This document shows positions 32,798 to 41,027 of a stretch of DNA of 64,000 bases, one piece after another (positions within the stretch are counted from its first letter, which is position 1; every line of letters starts with the position of its first letter). The stretch comes from Chitinophaga sp. MM2321 (GTDB lineage: Bacteria > Bacteroidota > Bacteroidia > Chitinophagales > Chitinophagaceae): NCBI RefSeq assembly GCF_964033635.1, contig NZ_OZ035533.1, positions 6,109,001 to 6,173,000 on the forward strand, in the 5' to 3' direction. The notes beneath the pieces were generated by a model that saw nothing but the letters and a program-made list of their open reading frames with translations, made no database searches and was not told the origin of the DNA. Position numbers and translations under genes: made by a program.

Positions 32798-33655
32798 ATG
32801 ATGATGATGCATTCTATTGCAGTATGTGGCGCCGGCACAATGGGTGCGGGGATAGCACAGGTGGCGGCTTCCAGCGGTTTTAATACCGTGTTGTTTGATA
32901 TACAGCAAACAGGGCTCGACAAGGCAAAGGCACAAATTGAAAGAAGCCTGGGGATCGCTGTTGAAAAAGGCCGGCTCACCACCGCCGGAAGAGAGGATAT
33001 CCTGCAACGCCTCTCTTTTACTACTGTGATGGAAGACTGTGTGGCAGATGTGATTATAGAGGCTATTGTAGAGCGGATAACTGCCAAAACAGCCCTGTTT
33101 AATCAACTGGCGGCCATCAATACACCCGACACTATTTTTGCTACCAATACTTCTTCTTTATCGGTTTCTGACCTGTCGGCAGCTATAGCTGTTAACCCTA
33201 CCCGTGTGGTGGGAATGCACTTTTTTAATCCTGCGCATATCATGAAGCTGGTAGAGGTGATCTCCGGTGTACAAACAGCGCCCGAAGCAGCATCGTTCAT
33301 TTATGAGCTGGCTTTACAACTGGGGAAGATCCCGGTGCGTGTAAAAGATGCCCCCGGATTTATTGTAAACCGGGTAGCCAGGCATTATTACCTGGAAGCG
33401 ATGCACCTGGCAGAACAGGGGCTGGCCGACTTCAGCACCATTGACCAGTTGCTGGAAAGCGCCGGTTTTAAGATGGGCCCTTTTGCTTTGATGGACCTGA
33501 TCGGCAATGATGTGAACCTTGCAGTAACGCAGTCGTTGTATAATGCATTCGCACAGGCGCCGCGTTTTAAACCCAATATCCTGCAGGAGCAAAGGGTAAA
33601 AGACGGTAAGCTGGGACGTAAAACAGGATTGGGATTTTACAGGTATGAACAATAA
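32798..33655 (+). CDS. 3-hydroxyacyl-CoA (butyryl-CoA) dehydrogenase
   Basis: 285 residues. The Rossmann motif is IAVCGAGTMGAGIAQVAA; the start at 32798 opens with four Met codons (MMMM), any of which may be used. FATNTSSLSVSDLSAAI and VGMHFFNPAHIMKLVEVI (catalytic His) follow, then FIVNRVARHYYLEAMHL and the helical C-terminal domain with GPFALMDLIGNDVNL. It oxidises 3-hydroxyacyl-CoA with NAD(P), in beta-oxidation or butanoyl-CoA metabolism. As a stand-alone 285-residue form it resembles Hbd/PaaH. No other beta-oxidation genes are nearby. Confidence 0.93.
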   Translation: MMMMHSIAVCGAGTMGAGIAQVAASSGFNTVLFDIQQTGLDKAKAQIERSLGIAVEKGRLTTAGREDILQRLSFTTVMEDCVADVIIEAIVERITAKTALFNQLAAINTPDTIFATNTSSLSVSDLSAAIAVNPTRVVGMHFFNPAHIMKLVEVISGVQTAPEAASFIYELALQLGKIPVRVKDAPGFIVNRVARHYYLEAMHLAEQGLADFSTIDQLLESAGFKMGPFALMDLIGNDVNLAVTQSLYNAFAQAPRFKPNILQEQRVKDGKLGRKTGLGFYRYEQ

Positions 33656-33727
33656 TACCTTTTACAGATAGAAGTAAGGGGGAATACTTATTTTTGGGTC
33701 TTCATACGTAAAACGAATTTAGTCTTC

Positions 33728-34714
33728 ATGATTTTAGTAACCGGCGGTACAGGTTTTTTAGGGAGTCATTTAATACGGTCGCTGGTCGATGCAGGTAAGC
33801 CTGTAAGAGCCTTGTGCCGCAAACAACCTTCGCCGCGGTTGCAGGACCTTGCTGATAAAATAGAATGGGTGCCGGGAGATATCCTGGATGTGCCTTCACT
33901 GGAAGATGCCATGGTGGGTATTACGCAGGTATATCACTGTGCGGCCATCGTTTCTTTTCAACCCGGTGACCGTAACAACCTGCTAAAGGTGAATGCAGAA
34001 GGCACCGCCAATGTGGTGAACATGGCATTGGATGCCGGCGTACAAAAACTCCTGTATGTAAGCTCCGTAGCGTCCATCGGCAGGGCGAAAGAGAATGCCC
34101 CTGTAGATGAAGATTGCGAATGGGAAGACAGTCGCAATAACTCTCAGTACAGTATCAGCAAATTCCAGGGAGAGATGGAAGTATGGAGAGGCATTGCCGA
34201 AGGGCTCGATGCCGTGATCGTTAATCCTTCCATTATTTTAGGTGCAGGCTTCTGGGAAGATGGCTCCGGCGCCTTGTTGAAAAGCGCCTGGAAAGAATTT
34301 CCTTTCTATACACTGGGAGTGAATGGTTTTGTAGATGTAAAAGATGTGGCAAACGTGATGATCCAACTGATGGACAGCAGTATCAGCGGAGAGCGGTTTA
34401 TCCTCTCGGCAGACAACTGGAACTATCAGCAGCTATTCACGGAAATGGCGCACGCACTGGGTAAAAAGCCGCCGCATATTGCCGTAAAACCATGGATAGC
34501 CGAAGTAGTATGGCGTCTGGAAAAAGTGAAAGGAATGATTACCGGTAAACCTCCGCTGGTAACGAAAGAAACTGCCCGCACCGCACAACTCAAAGTGTAT
34601 TATGATCACAGTAAGGTCCTCTCCTTCCTGCCTGGTTTCAGCTTCCGGCCATTGAAGCAAACGATCGCAGAGATCTCTGCTGCTTTTATCAAAGAAAAGG
34701 CGGTACAGCAATAA
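33728..34714 (+). CDS. NAD-dependent epimerase/dehydratase family protein
   Basis: 328 residues of the extended SDR type. It has the N-terminal MILVTGGTGFLGSHLIRSL (GxxGxxG), acidic stretch WVPGDILD, NVVNMALDAGVQKLLYVSSVASIG, and the catalytic QYSISKFQGE (Tyr and Lys). The C-terminal half (FYTLGVNGFVDVKDVANVMI) is typical of dihydroflavonol reductase-like members. It likely reduces or epimerises a sugar or ketone, substrate unknown. Cytoplasmic. It is 72 bases after the CoA dehydrogenase gene. Confidence 0.88.
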   Translation: MILVTGGTGFLGSHLIRSLVDAGKPVRALCRKQPSPRLQDLADKIEWVPGDILDVPSLEDAMVGITQVYHCAAIVSFQPGDRNNLLKVNAEGTANVVNMALDAGVQKLLYVSSVASIGRAKENAPVDEDCEWEDSRNNSQYSISKFQGEMEVWRGIAEGLDAVIVNPSIILGAGFWEDGSGALLKSAWKEFPFYTLGVNGFVDVKDVANVMIQLMDSSISGERFILSADNWNYQQLFTEMAHALGKKPPHIAVKPWIAEVVWRLEKVKGMITGKPPLVTKETARTAQLKVYYDHSKVLSFLPGFSFRPLKQTIAEISAAFIKEKAVQQ

Positions 34715-34729
34715 TAAACCTCCTGAACA

Positions 34730-35410
34730 TTACTTCAGCAATAACGCAGCAATGGCAGCGGCCAGTGTTTTTGCGGTAGCTGCATCGGTATCCTTACTTA
34801 CCCATACGCGTGGATTTTCGCCCGGCATTACTGCCGCTACGGGTTGTCCACGGTACTGGAACTCATAACAGATCTTTTCGTAGGAATTAACCTTACCAAA
34901 ACGGTTGTGCGCAGTGATGCGGATATCTGTGGTGGGTGAGCGTAATATGCCTGCCGGTTTGTTGTCATTCAGCTCCATGTAGGAAGACGTTCTCAATACC
35001 ATTTCCCAGCGTTTTAGCGGGTCATTTCCGCTGCCGTTTATCAAGGTGTAATAGATGGGCGTGTCCTGACTGATGCCGTTAAAAAGGGTTGGTAAAGGGC
35101 GGCTGGAGAAGGCGACCAGGTTGGTGTTCATGGTTTGTACCAGGATACGTTCGTCATTACCGGTAGTATAAAAACTGAACGGATTCTTCGGGTCTTTTAT
35201 GAAGCTGACCGCCATTGCATCCGTAACCCCGTTTTTGCGGGAGGAAGTAGTGTAAGGACCAAATGCAATTGTTTTAGCAGAAAGCCAGCCATCACGGATC
35301 TTCACTTTCCACTCCTGTTCATTACTGTATAAAGCATCCCGGGAGGAGACATGTTTAGTAGTGGTACAGGCGCATAACAGCGATAATAATAATACAGAGA
35401 GACGCTTCAT
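34730..35410 (-). CDS. Lipoprotein of unknown function
   Basis: 226 residues with a lipoprotein signal (MKRLSVLLLSLLCAC; Cys at 15). The mature part is mostly beta-type with the phrases RDGWLSAKTIAFGPYTTSSRKNGV, and a C-terminal stretch (DAATAKTLAAAIAALLLK) that is hydrophobic enough to be a helix or a terminal anchor. No family is recognised. It lies alone, converging on the epimerase gene and downstream of an lpxD-like gene on the same strand. Likely an envelope protein. Confidence 0.75.
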   Translation of the reverse strand: MKRLSVLLLSLLCACTTTKHVSSRDALYSNEQEWKVKIRDGWLSAKTIAFGPYTTSSRKNGVTDAMAVSFIKDPKNPFSFYTTGNDERILVQTMNTNLVAFSSRPLPTLFNGISQDTPIYYTLINGSGNDPLKRWEMVLRTSSYMELNDNKPAGILRSPTTDIRITAHNRFGKVNSYEKICYEFQYRGQPVAAVMPGENPRVWVSKDTDAATAKTLAAAIAALLLK

Positions 35411-35427
35411 TTTCGGGAGCTGTTTTT

Positions 35428-35465
35428 TTAAAAATAACGGATTACAATTTTGTAATCCGTTATTT
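35428..35465 (-). terminator. Terminator after the lpxD-like gene
   Basis: Perfect 15-bp stem AAATAACGGATTACA / TGTAATCCGTTATTT with loop ATTT. Read on the minus strand it is followed by a TTAAAAAAACAG tract, so the U run is short; it is a likely terminator for the LpxD-like gene ending at 35480. Confidence 0.75.
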
Positions 35466-35479
35466 CAATATGATAGGTA

Positions 35480-36424
35480 CTACAGGTTTTTTACTTTTTC
35501 CCAGATCTCGGGAATACGTCTTACCCAGTTGAATTCTTTCTTTTTAACACCAGCCTCTTCTATCGGAGAGCCGAGATAGATCTTACCGCCTTCCACATCT
35601 CCGGGTACGCCGCTTTGTCCGAGTATGATGGCACCTTTTCCGATAGTCAGGTCTTTGTTGATCCCTACCTGTCCCCACAGGATTACATTATCTTCCAGGG
35701 TTACTTTACCGGCAATACCTACCTGGGCAGCGATCAGGCAGTTCCTGCCGATTACGGTACCATGACCAACATGGATCATGTTATCCAGTTTGGTACCACG
35801 ACCGATGATCGTATCACCACTTACACCTTTGTCGATGGTGCAACCGGCACCCAGTTCCACATCATCTTCAATGATTACCCGGCCACAGCTTACCATTTTG
35901 TCGTACATCACTTCGCGGTTGGCTCTTTTCTTGAAGTAAAAAGCATCCGCTCCCAACACCGTACCTGCATGAATAATGACGTTATCACCAATAATGCAGT
36001 GGTCGTAAATAGTGACGTTAGGATGGATCAAACAGTTGCTGCCAATACGCACATGATTGCCAATGAATACGTTAGGTTGGATTACCGTACCTGCTCCTAT
36101 CACGGCGGAGTCGCTGATCACTTTGGTTGCCGCTTCAAAAGGACGGAAACGGTTTACCAGTTTTACGTAGGCACTAAACGGATCATCGAGTACAAGTAAT
36201 GCCTTTCCTTCCGGGCAATCTACTTTTTTGTTAATGATGATAATCGTTGCTGCAGAATGGAGACTGGCGTTATAATATTTCTCAAAGTCAACAAAGGAGA
36301 TATCTCCTGTGGTTACCTTATGTATTTCATTGAGGCCGGTAGCCATCAGTTGGCTGTTGCCAACCAGCTCTGCGCCTATGAATGCCGCTATATCTGTTAC
36401 TGCAACAGGTGCTTCGAACTTCAT
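35480..36424 (-). CDS. LpxD-like N-acyltransferase
   Basis: 314 residues. An N-terminal UDP-binding domain (~1-100, SFVDFEKYYNASLHSAATIIIIN, ALLVLDDPFSAYVKLVNRF) precedes a left-handed beta-helix of hexapeptide repeats (IGAGTVIQPNVFIG, HVRIGSNCLIHP and later turns). The catalytic-type His lies in NMIHVGHGTVIG near residue 220. LpxD adds a 3-hydroxyacyl chain to UDP-3-acyl-glucosamine in lipid A synthesis. The GADAFYFKK stretch differs from the usual GSDGFGF acyl pocket, so this may be a second LpxD paralogue rather than the housekeeping one. No other lpx genes are adjacent. It has a -7 element upstream at 36457. Confidence 0.85.
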   Translation of the reverse strand: MKFEAPVAVTDIAAFIGAELVGNSQLMATGLNEIHKVTTGDISFVDFEKYYNASLHSAATIIIINKKVDCPEGKALLVLDDPFSAYVKLVNRFRPFEAATKVISDSAVIGAGTVIQPNVFIGNHVRIGSNCLIHPNVTIYDHCIIGDNVIIHAGTVLGADAFYFKKRANREVMYDKMVSCGRVIIEDDVELGAGCTIDKGVSGDTIIGRGTKLDNMIHVGHGTVIGRNCLIAAQVGIAGKVTLEDNVILWGQVGINKDLTIGKGAIILGQSGVPGDVEGGKIYLGSPIEEAGVKKKEFNWVRRIPEIWEKVKNL

Positions 36425-36456
36425 GATATGAATGATTGAATAATGTTAAAGTGCGA

Positions 36457-36464
36457 CAAAGGTA
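36457..36464 (-). promoter_or_regulatory. -7 element TACCTTTG for the lpxD-like gene
   Basis: TACCTTTG on the minus strand, 32 bases before the ATG. A TTTG at 36487-36490 lies 22 bases upstream and may serve as the -33 box, at the long end of the usual spacing. Confidence 0.5.
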
Positions 36465-36604
36465 GTAAATCAGAGAAAGCAATAATCAAAATATGGTCGG
36501 ACGATGATGATAAGGGGAAACTTTCAGACTGCTGTTATCCACAATTATTTTAGTGGTGTGAATAAATTTTTTTGTAAAATTTTTCTTTTGTCATGAAATT
36601 CTTT

Positions 36605-36700
36605 TTAATATTGTGTAGGGAATCTTGTTTCCCTGTACTTACTAACCCATTCACATAACAAGAAAGTCTGATTGTTCCAACGGTCAGACTTTTTTTATTG
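36605..36700 (+). ncRNA. Candidate small RNA ending in a terminator
   Basis: In the 571-base gap between divergent-looking genes, a plus-strand hairpin GGGAA...TTCCC (~36617-36633) is followed by a strong terminator at 36663-36697. No plus-strand gene precedes it. A TAATATTG element near 36606 is a one-mismatch -7 box. A short transcript of about 80-90 nt is the simplest reading. No RNA family is recognised. Confidence 0.35.
36663..36697 (+). terminator. Terminator of the candidate RNA
   Basis: Stem AAAGTCTGA / TCAGACTTT with loop TTGTTCCAACGG and a run of seven or more T. The nearest plus-strand gene upstream ends far away, which is why a small RNA is proposed. Confidence 0.75.
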
Positions 36701-36995
36701 CCTCTGAAACCCGCTGGTACAAAGCATTACAGCCGACCGATATTTTATCTCTCTAAAAAACACACTTTAAACACGACTGCTTTTTCATCTTTTTTATCGA
36801 CATGCCCCAAAATTGGAACGGCGCTGTTTTTTTGATTTTTGACCAGGAATGAGACAAAAAGGAGAAATTTTCTTACTAAAATCGAATGCGAATTAAAATT
36901 TTTTTGAGTTGCGGGAAGATCAAATGGCTGTTCATCGTTTTTAATCTCCCCTGCAACTCCGTTAAACATAATTTATAGCGTTCCATATCGCTTAC
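36698..36995. other. Gene-free stretch with one unassigned hairpin
   Basis: Nothing coding is supported. A 15-bp stem (GAGTTGCGGGAAGAT, 36906-36920) pairs imperfectly with 36944-36959. It has A-rich flanks and no U run after it on the minus strand, so it is not a convincing hemN terminator. A 74-codon minus-strand frame (36745-36969) looks like chance. Confidence 0.5.
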
Positions 36996-38354
36996 TCAGA
37001 TGACTTTGCTAAACAATTCCGATTGCGGCAACTGCCGCCACAGGCGCGCATCAAAGGCCATACAGATGTTGCGGATAAAAGGTCTTCCTTTACTGGTAAC
37101 CGCTACTTTATCAGGGATCACATCCACCAGGCCATCTCTTTCCAGTTCCTGTAATCTTTGCAACCCATCTATAACGGCATCGCATTGGGTATCTGCTTTA
37201 CACCACGATGTTTCAAAGGTGCACATCAGGTCATGAATATGACCGCGCAACAACAGGTCTTCTTTACTCAGCACATGACCACGAACGACAGGGAACAATC
37301 CTTTGTTGACCATCTCCTGGTAAGCCGTTACCTGCTTCTCATTCTGCGCATATGCATAGCGGCTATCACCGATAGAAGATGAGCCCAGGCCCACTAACAG
37401 CGAGGTATGCGAAACCGTATATCCCATAAAGTTACGATGCAGCTGCCCCTTTTTACAGGCGGTAAACAGCTCATCACCCGGCAATGCAAAATGATCCATC
37501 CCTATCTCTGCGTATCCGTTCCTGGCAAACAATAGTTTACCCAGTTCATACAGGCGTCTTTTTTCTTCATCTTTGGGAAGATCTGCTGTTGAATAACGAC
37601 GTTGCCCCACTCCTTTTATCCAGGGAACATGTGCATAGCTGTAAAAAGAGATCCGGTCGGGCCGTAGTTGCATCACTTTGTCGATGGTGTCCTGCATGCC
37701 GCATGCTGTTTGCAAAGGCAGTCCGTAAATTAGGTCAAAGTTGATCGCCGTGAAACCTGTTTTACGGGCGTTGGCTACTACAGTTGCAACGGTATCAAAG
37801 GGTTGTATCCGGTTGATGATCTCCTGTACGCGTGGATCAAAATCCTGGATGCCTAAACTGATACGACGGAAGCCGAGGTTAAAAAGTGTTTGCAGGTGTT
37901 CCGGTGTGGTGTTGCCGGGATGTCCTTCAAAGCCGAGGGAAGCATCCGGTAATAGTTCAACAGTGCTATAGATCCCTTCCAGTAACAGGGTCAGGTTTTC
38001 CGGGCTGAAGAAAGTAGGCGTACCTCCACCGAGGTGTATTTCGCGGATGCGGGGGCGCCCGCCGAAGGTAGCTGTATAGAGTTGCCACTCTTTGAGCAAT
38101 GCCTGTATGTAGGGTACTTCCACCGCATGATTAACCGTTATGTATTTATTGCAGCCGCAGTAAGTACACAGCTTTTCGCAGAACGGAAGATGGATATACA
38201 GGCTGATACCATCCTTATCGTTGGATTCCCGGAAAGATTTTTTCAGCAGGGCTTTCCATTCCTGTATGTCGAAACTGTTTTCATCCCAGTAGGGTACCGT
38301 TGGATAACTGGTGTACCGGGGAGCAGCTACATTGTATTTGCGGATGAGGTTCAT
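36996..38354 (-). CDS. hemN: Oxygen-independent coproporphyrinogen III dehydrogenase
   Basis: 452 residues. The radical-SAM motif is C59-x3-C63-x2-C66-x-C68 in FCEKLCTYCGC, the HemN-specific four-cysteine form. Further hallmarks: IHLGGGTPTFFSPENL, SLGFEGHPGNTTPEHL, RISLGIQDFDPRVQEIINRIQPF, INFDLIYGLPLQ and the C-terminal MGYTVSHTSLLVGLGSSSIGDS. The enzyme makes protoporphyrinogen IX without oxygen using two SAM. It is the last gene of the cbb3 operon, six bases after the SafE-like gene, so anaerobic haem synthesis is tied to oxidase assembly. Cytoplasmic. Confidence 0.97.
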   Translation of the reverse strand: MNLIRKYNVAAPRYTSYPTVPYWDENSFDIQEWKALLKKSFRESNDKDGISLYIHLPFCEKLCTYCGCNKYITVNHAVEVPYIQALLKEWQLYTATFGGRPRIREIHLGGGTPTFFSPENLTLLLEGIYSTVELLPDASLGFEGHPGNTTPEHLQTLFNLGFRRISLGIQDFDPRVQEIINRIQPFDTVATVVANARKTGFTAINFDLIYGLPLQTACGMQDTIDKVMQLRPDRISFYSYAHVPWIKGVGQRRYSTADLPKDEEKRRLYELGKLLFARNGYAEIGMDHFALPGDELFTACKKGQLHRNFMGYTVSHTSLLVGLGSSSIGDSRYAYAQNEKQVTAYQEMVNKGLFPVVRGHVLSKEDLLLRGHIHDLMCTFETSWCKADTQCDAVIDGLQRLQELERDGLVDVIPDKVAVTSKGRPFIRNICMAFDARLWRQLPQSELFSKVI

Positions 38355-38360
38355 GATAAT

Positions 38361-39071
38361 TTATGTTTTATGACAACAACTTTCTACAACTTTTTCAGTG
38401 TCCGGCGACAGGACCGGACTGATATAAGGAATGCCCAGGTTTAACCCGCGCATAATGAGCAACACGCCCATGATCACAACAATAATTGGTATCAGGCGAC
38501 GCATGGTGTTACGGAAACCGATACTGATCAGGTGCCCGAACCAGGTAACTGCCATCATAGCCGGCAATGTACCTGCGCCGAAGGCCGCCATAAACAACAT
38601 TCCTTTTGCTATCTCACCGGTAGCTACCGCACCGGCAATACCCAGGTATACCAGTCCGCAGGGCAACAGGCCGTTGAGGAAGCCGATAGCATACAGTGTC
38701 CGGAATTGCTGCCGGCGCAACAGCGTTGCCAGGGACGATTTTATTTTTGTAACAAATATATTAGGGAGATGCCTGCGTTTGATCCAACGGTAACCGGTAT
38801 ACTTCAGCAATACGATCAGTAATAACAGGCTACCGGTAGCAATAGACAACCATTGCTGCAAACCACCCAGGTAAAATTGTTTTCCTAACCATCCAAATAT
38901 CATCCCCAGCAATGCATAAGCACTAACCCGACCAATATTGTACAGCAGGATACCCGCCAGTTTTCTTTTACCGTCAAGATGCTGTACCGGTAATGTGAGC
39001 GCAATAGGCCCACACATACCAATGCAGTGAAAACTGCCGATGAAGCCAAGAATGAAAGCGGTAAGGATCAT
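38361..39071 (-). CDS. SafE/TauE-like (DsbD-type) membrane protein of the cbb3 operon
   Basis: 236 residues with about six or seven hydrophobic segments. The start MILTAFILGFIGSFHCIGMCGPIALTL carries the HCIGMCGP motif typical of cbb3-linked members of this family. Its end is His/Cys-rich (CCHKT), suggesting metal contact. Proteins of this kind are found next to CcoGH in many Bacteroidota and are thought to help copper supply or oxidase assembly. Neither a sulfite nor a sulfoacetate role fits this context. It is 94 bases after ccoH; an inverted-repeat fragment lies between. Confidence 0.78.
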   Translation of the reverse strand: MILTAFILGFIGSFHCIGMCGPIALTLPVQHLDGKRKLAGILLYNIGRVSAYALLGMIFGWLGKQFYLGGLQQWLSIATGSLLLLIVLLKYTGYRWIKRRHLPNIFVTKIKSSLATLLRRQQFRTLYAIGFLNGLLPCGLVYLGIAGAVATGEIAKGMLFMAAFGAGTLPAMMAVTWFGHLISIGFRNTMRRLIPIIVVIMGVLLIMRGLNLGIPYISPVLSPDTEKVVESCCHKT

Positions 39072-39172
39072 TTTGGAATTTTCAAATTTTGTGATTTATT
39101 GATTTTGAGATTTTGTATTCCGGGAAAAGGTTCAACAAAATCCGTAAATCAATAAATCCGTAAATCAATTAA
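39072..39172. repeat. Imperfect inverted repeat between ccoH and the SafE-like gene
   Basis: GATTTATTGATTTTGAGATTTTGT and the complement of ACAAAATCCGTAAATCAATAAATC form an imperfect stem of ~24 bases; the right side extends into the ccoH end. Same family as the GATTTTTTGATTT elements, here inside an operon. Confidence 0.65.
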
Positions 39173-39602
39173 TATTTAAAAACTGTTCCTGGTAAAACGG
39201 TTTCCCGTCTTTTTCCCATTGCAACTTTACCTGGTATTGTCCTTTGCTGAGGAGGTGACGCTCAATGACTTGTTGTCCACTGTCGTTGAGGCTTAAGGGT
39301 AGTTCCACATCTTTATCCGAATCGGAAGGACGATAGAATTTTATCTTGCCGGTAATAGCCGCATGATGCAGTTCGGGAGGAAAGGTGATGGTAATGTTTT
39401 CATCCGGCCGGGAAATGGCCGGCGGTGCAGACAGCAGGTGTACATTTTGTTTGCCGTCTATTACCTGTTGATACTTTAGTTCTTCGCCGTAGTAATCCGG
39501 TGTAACCATATCTATCCTGGTACGCATGCTTTTGGTGACCAGTGTTAAAAGCCCTGCGGCAAATACTACAAACACGATGATGATCTTATGTCCCCAGTTC
39601 AT
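39165..39602 (-). CDS. ccoH: FixH/CcoH oxidase-assembly protein
   Basis: 145 residues. One N-terminal membrane segment (KIIIVFVVFAAGLLTLVTKSM) is followed by a periplasmic domain with the FixH outline: MVTPDYYGEELKYQQVIDGKQN, ISRPDENITITFP, KIKFYRPSDSDKDVELPL and LSKGQYQVKLQWEKDGKPFYQEQF. FixH/CcoH is needed to stabilise the cbb3 complex. It overlaps nothing but follows ccoG after 33 bases on the same strand. Confidence 0.9.
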   Translation of the reverse strand: MNWGHKIIIVFVVFAAGLLTLVTKSMRTRIDMVTPDYYGEELKYQQVIDGKQNVHLLSAPPAISRPDENITITFPPELHHAAITGKIKFYRPSDSDKDVELPLSLNDSGQQVIERHLLSKGQYQVKLQWEKDGKPFYQEQFLNIN

Positions 39603-39635
39603 GATAATGTGTTTAGGTGATTGATAGCTGTCCGT

Positions 39636-41024
39636 TTATTGTACAGGTCCGAGGAACGTGGTACGCATGCGGGCAATTTTTTTATGATCCTGATAGATGC
39701 CGATGTACAGGGATGATTTGCGGTTTTGTATGGCCGTTAGCGGCAATACAATAAAAAAGGTGCCTTCCCCCTGTCCTTCTGCCCTGACCCGGATCAAGGC
39801 ATTTCCTATCACTTCTATTTGTCCGGGTTTATTTTCCAGTTGCAGTGTCAGTGGTATGTCCTGCGTTGTTTTGTTAATCAGTTTAATGCGGTAAAGATTA
39901 GTGATGCTATCCTTGCCCCGTTCCTGGTACAGCATACCGGCGGTACGCATGATGGTACCACTTACCGGTTTGCGGCTGGACAGCATAAAGGTGATGGCGC
40001 CGAGCAGCAGGGTGAGGATAGCGGTGTATGTTTTCAGGCGGGGTGTAAAACGGATCTTTTCCTTTTTGGCGATACCGTTTTCGGAAGTGTAGCGGATCAA
40101 CCCTTTCGGCCGGCCGGTTTTCTCCATCATATGATCGCAGGCATCTATGCAGGCGGTGCAGTTGACACATTCCAGCTGGGTGCCATTACGTATATCTATG
40201 CCCGTAGGGCATACTTTCACGCACTGGGCACAGTCGATACAATCGCCGGCAGCCCTGGAATCGTCTTTACGGAACTTTCCGCGGGGTTCTCCCCTTTCGT
40301 AGTCGTAGGCTACCAGTATAGAGTTTTTATCCAGCAAAACGCCCTGTAACCGGCCGTAGGGGCATACAATGGTGCATACCTGCTCGCGGAGGAAGGCAAA
40401 TACGCCATAGAAAACCCCGGAGAAGGCAATAATGGCGATAAACCCGCCGGTATGCTGAGACAAGGGTTCGGCAATGATCTTTCCCAACGCTTTGGCGCCG
40501 ATGATGTAAGCGAGGAAGATATTAGCGATCAGGAAGGACAGGGCAAAAAAAGCCAGCTGTTTGCCTGTTTTACGGATGATTTTGTTGGTATTCCAGGGCT
40601 GTTGCTGTAATAACCGCTGTGCAGCGGCATCGCCTTCTATCCAGTATTCGATGCGGCGGAACAGCATTTCCATGAAGATGGTCTGTGGGCACATCCAGCC
40701 ACAAAAAAGGCGGCCAAAGGCCATGGTAAATAATACAATAAAGAGAATAAATGCCAGCATCGCCAAACCGAAAATGAAGAAGTCCTGCGGCCAGAAAATA
40801 GCACCGAATAAAATGAATTTTCCCTCTACCACATTGAGCAGGAATAAGGGTCTGCCATTTATGGAAATAAACGGCAGACTAAAAAAAACACTAAAATAAA
40901 AGATGCTGAGAATGCTGCGGAGATTGTACCAGCGACCTTTTGGCCGCTGTGCAAAAATCCAGTTACGCTTCCCCTGCTTATCAACGGTGGCTATACTGTC
41001 TCTGAATGTATTACTGTCTTCCAT
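39636..41024 (-). CDS. ccoG: CcoG/FixG cytochrome oxidase accessory ferredoxin-like protein
   Basis: 462 residues with several membrane segments (SIFYFSVFFSLPFI, FFIFGLAMLAFILFIVLF, and others). Two [4Fe-4S] clusters are evident: CIDCAQCVKVCP and CVNCTACIDACD, and a FGRLFCGWMCPQTIFME motif. An Ig-like C-terminal domain (~370-462) follows. CcoG reduces Cu(II) or supports copper delivery during cbb3 assembly in the inner membrane. It sits between ccoP (3 bases) and ccoH in the operon. Confidence 0.95.
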   Translation of the reverse strand: MEDSNTFRDSIATVDKQGKRNWIFAQRPKGRWYNLRSILSIFYFSVFFSLPFISINGRPLFLLNVVEGKFILFGAIFWPQDFFIFGLAMLAFILFIVLFTMAFGRLFCGWMCPQTIFMEMLFRRIEYWIEGDAAAQRLLQQQPWNTNKIIRKTGKQLAFFALSFLIANIFLAYIIGAKALGKIIAEPLSQHTGGFIAIIAFSGVFYGVFAFLREQVCTIVCPYGRLQGVLLDKNSILVAYDYERGEPRGKFRKDDSRAAGDCIDCAQCVKVCPTGIDIRNGTQLECVNCTACIDACDHMMEKTGRPKGLIRYTSENGIAKKEKIRFTPRLKTYTAILTLLLGAITFMLSSRKPVSGTIMRTAGMLYQERGKDSITNLYRIKLINKTTQDIPLTLQLENKPGQIEVIGNALIRVRAEGQGEGTFFIVLPLTAIQNRKSSLYIGIYQDHKKIARMRTTFLGPVQ

Positions 41025-41027
41025 TAC

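Noticed and set aside
36906..36959. hemN terminator
   Set aside because: The stem is imperfect with a long loop and is followed by A, not T, on the coding strand.
36745..36969. 74-codon minus-strand frame downstream of hemN
   Set aside because: No family features, no signal peptide, Lys/Phe/Val-rich composition, and it lies over an unassigned hairpin. It looks like chance.
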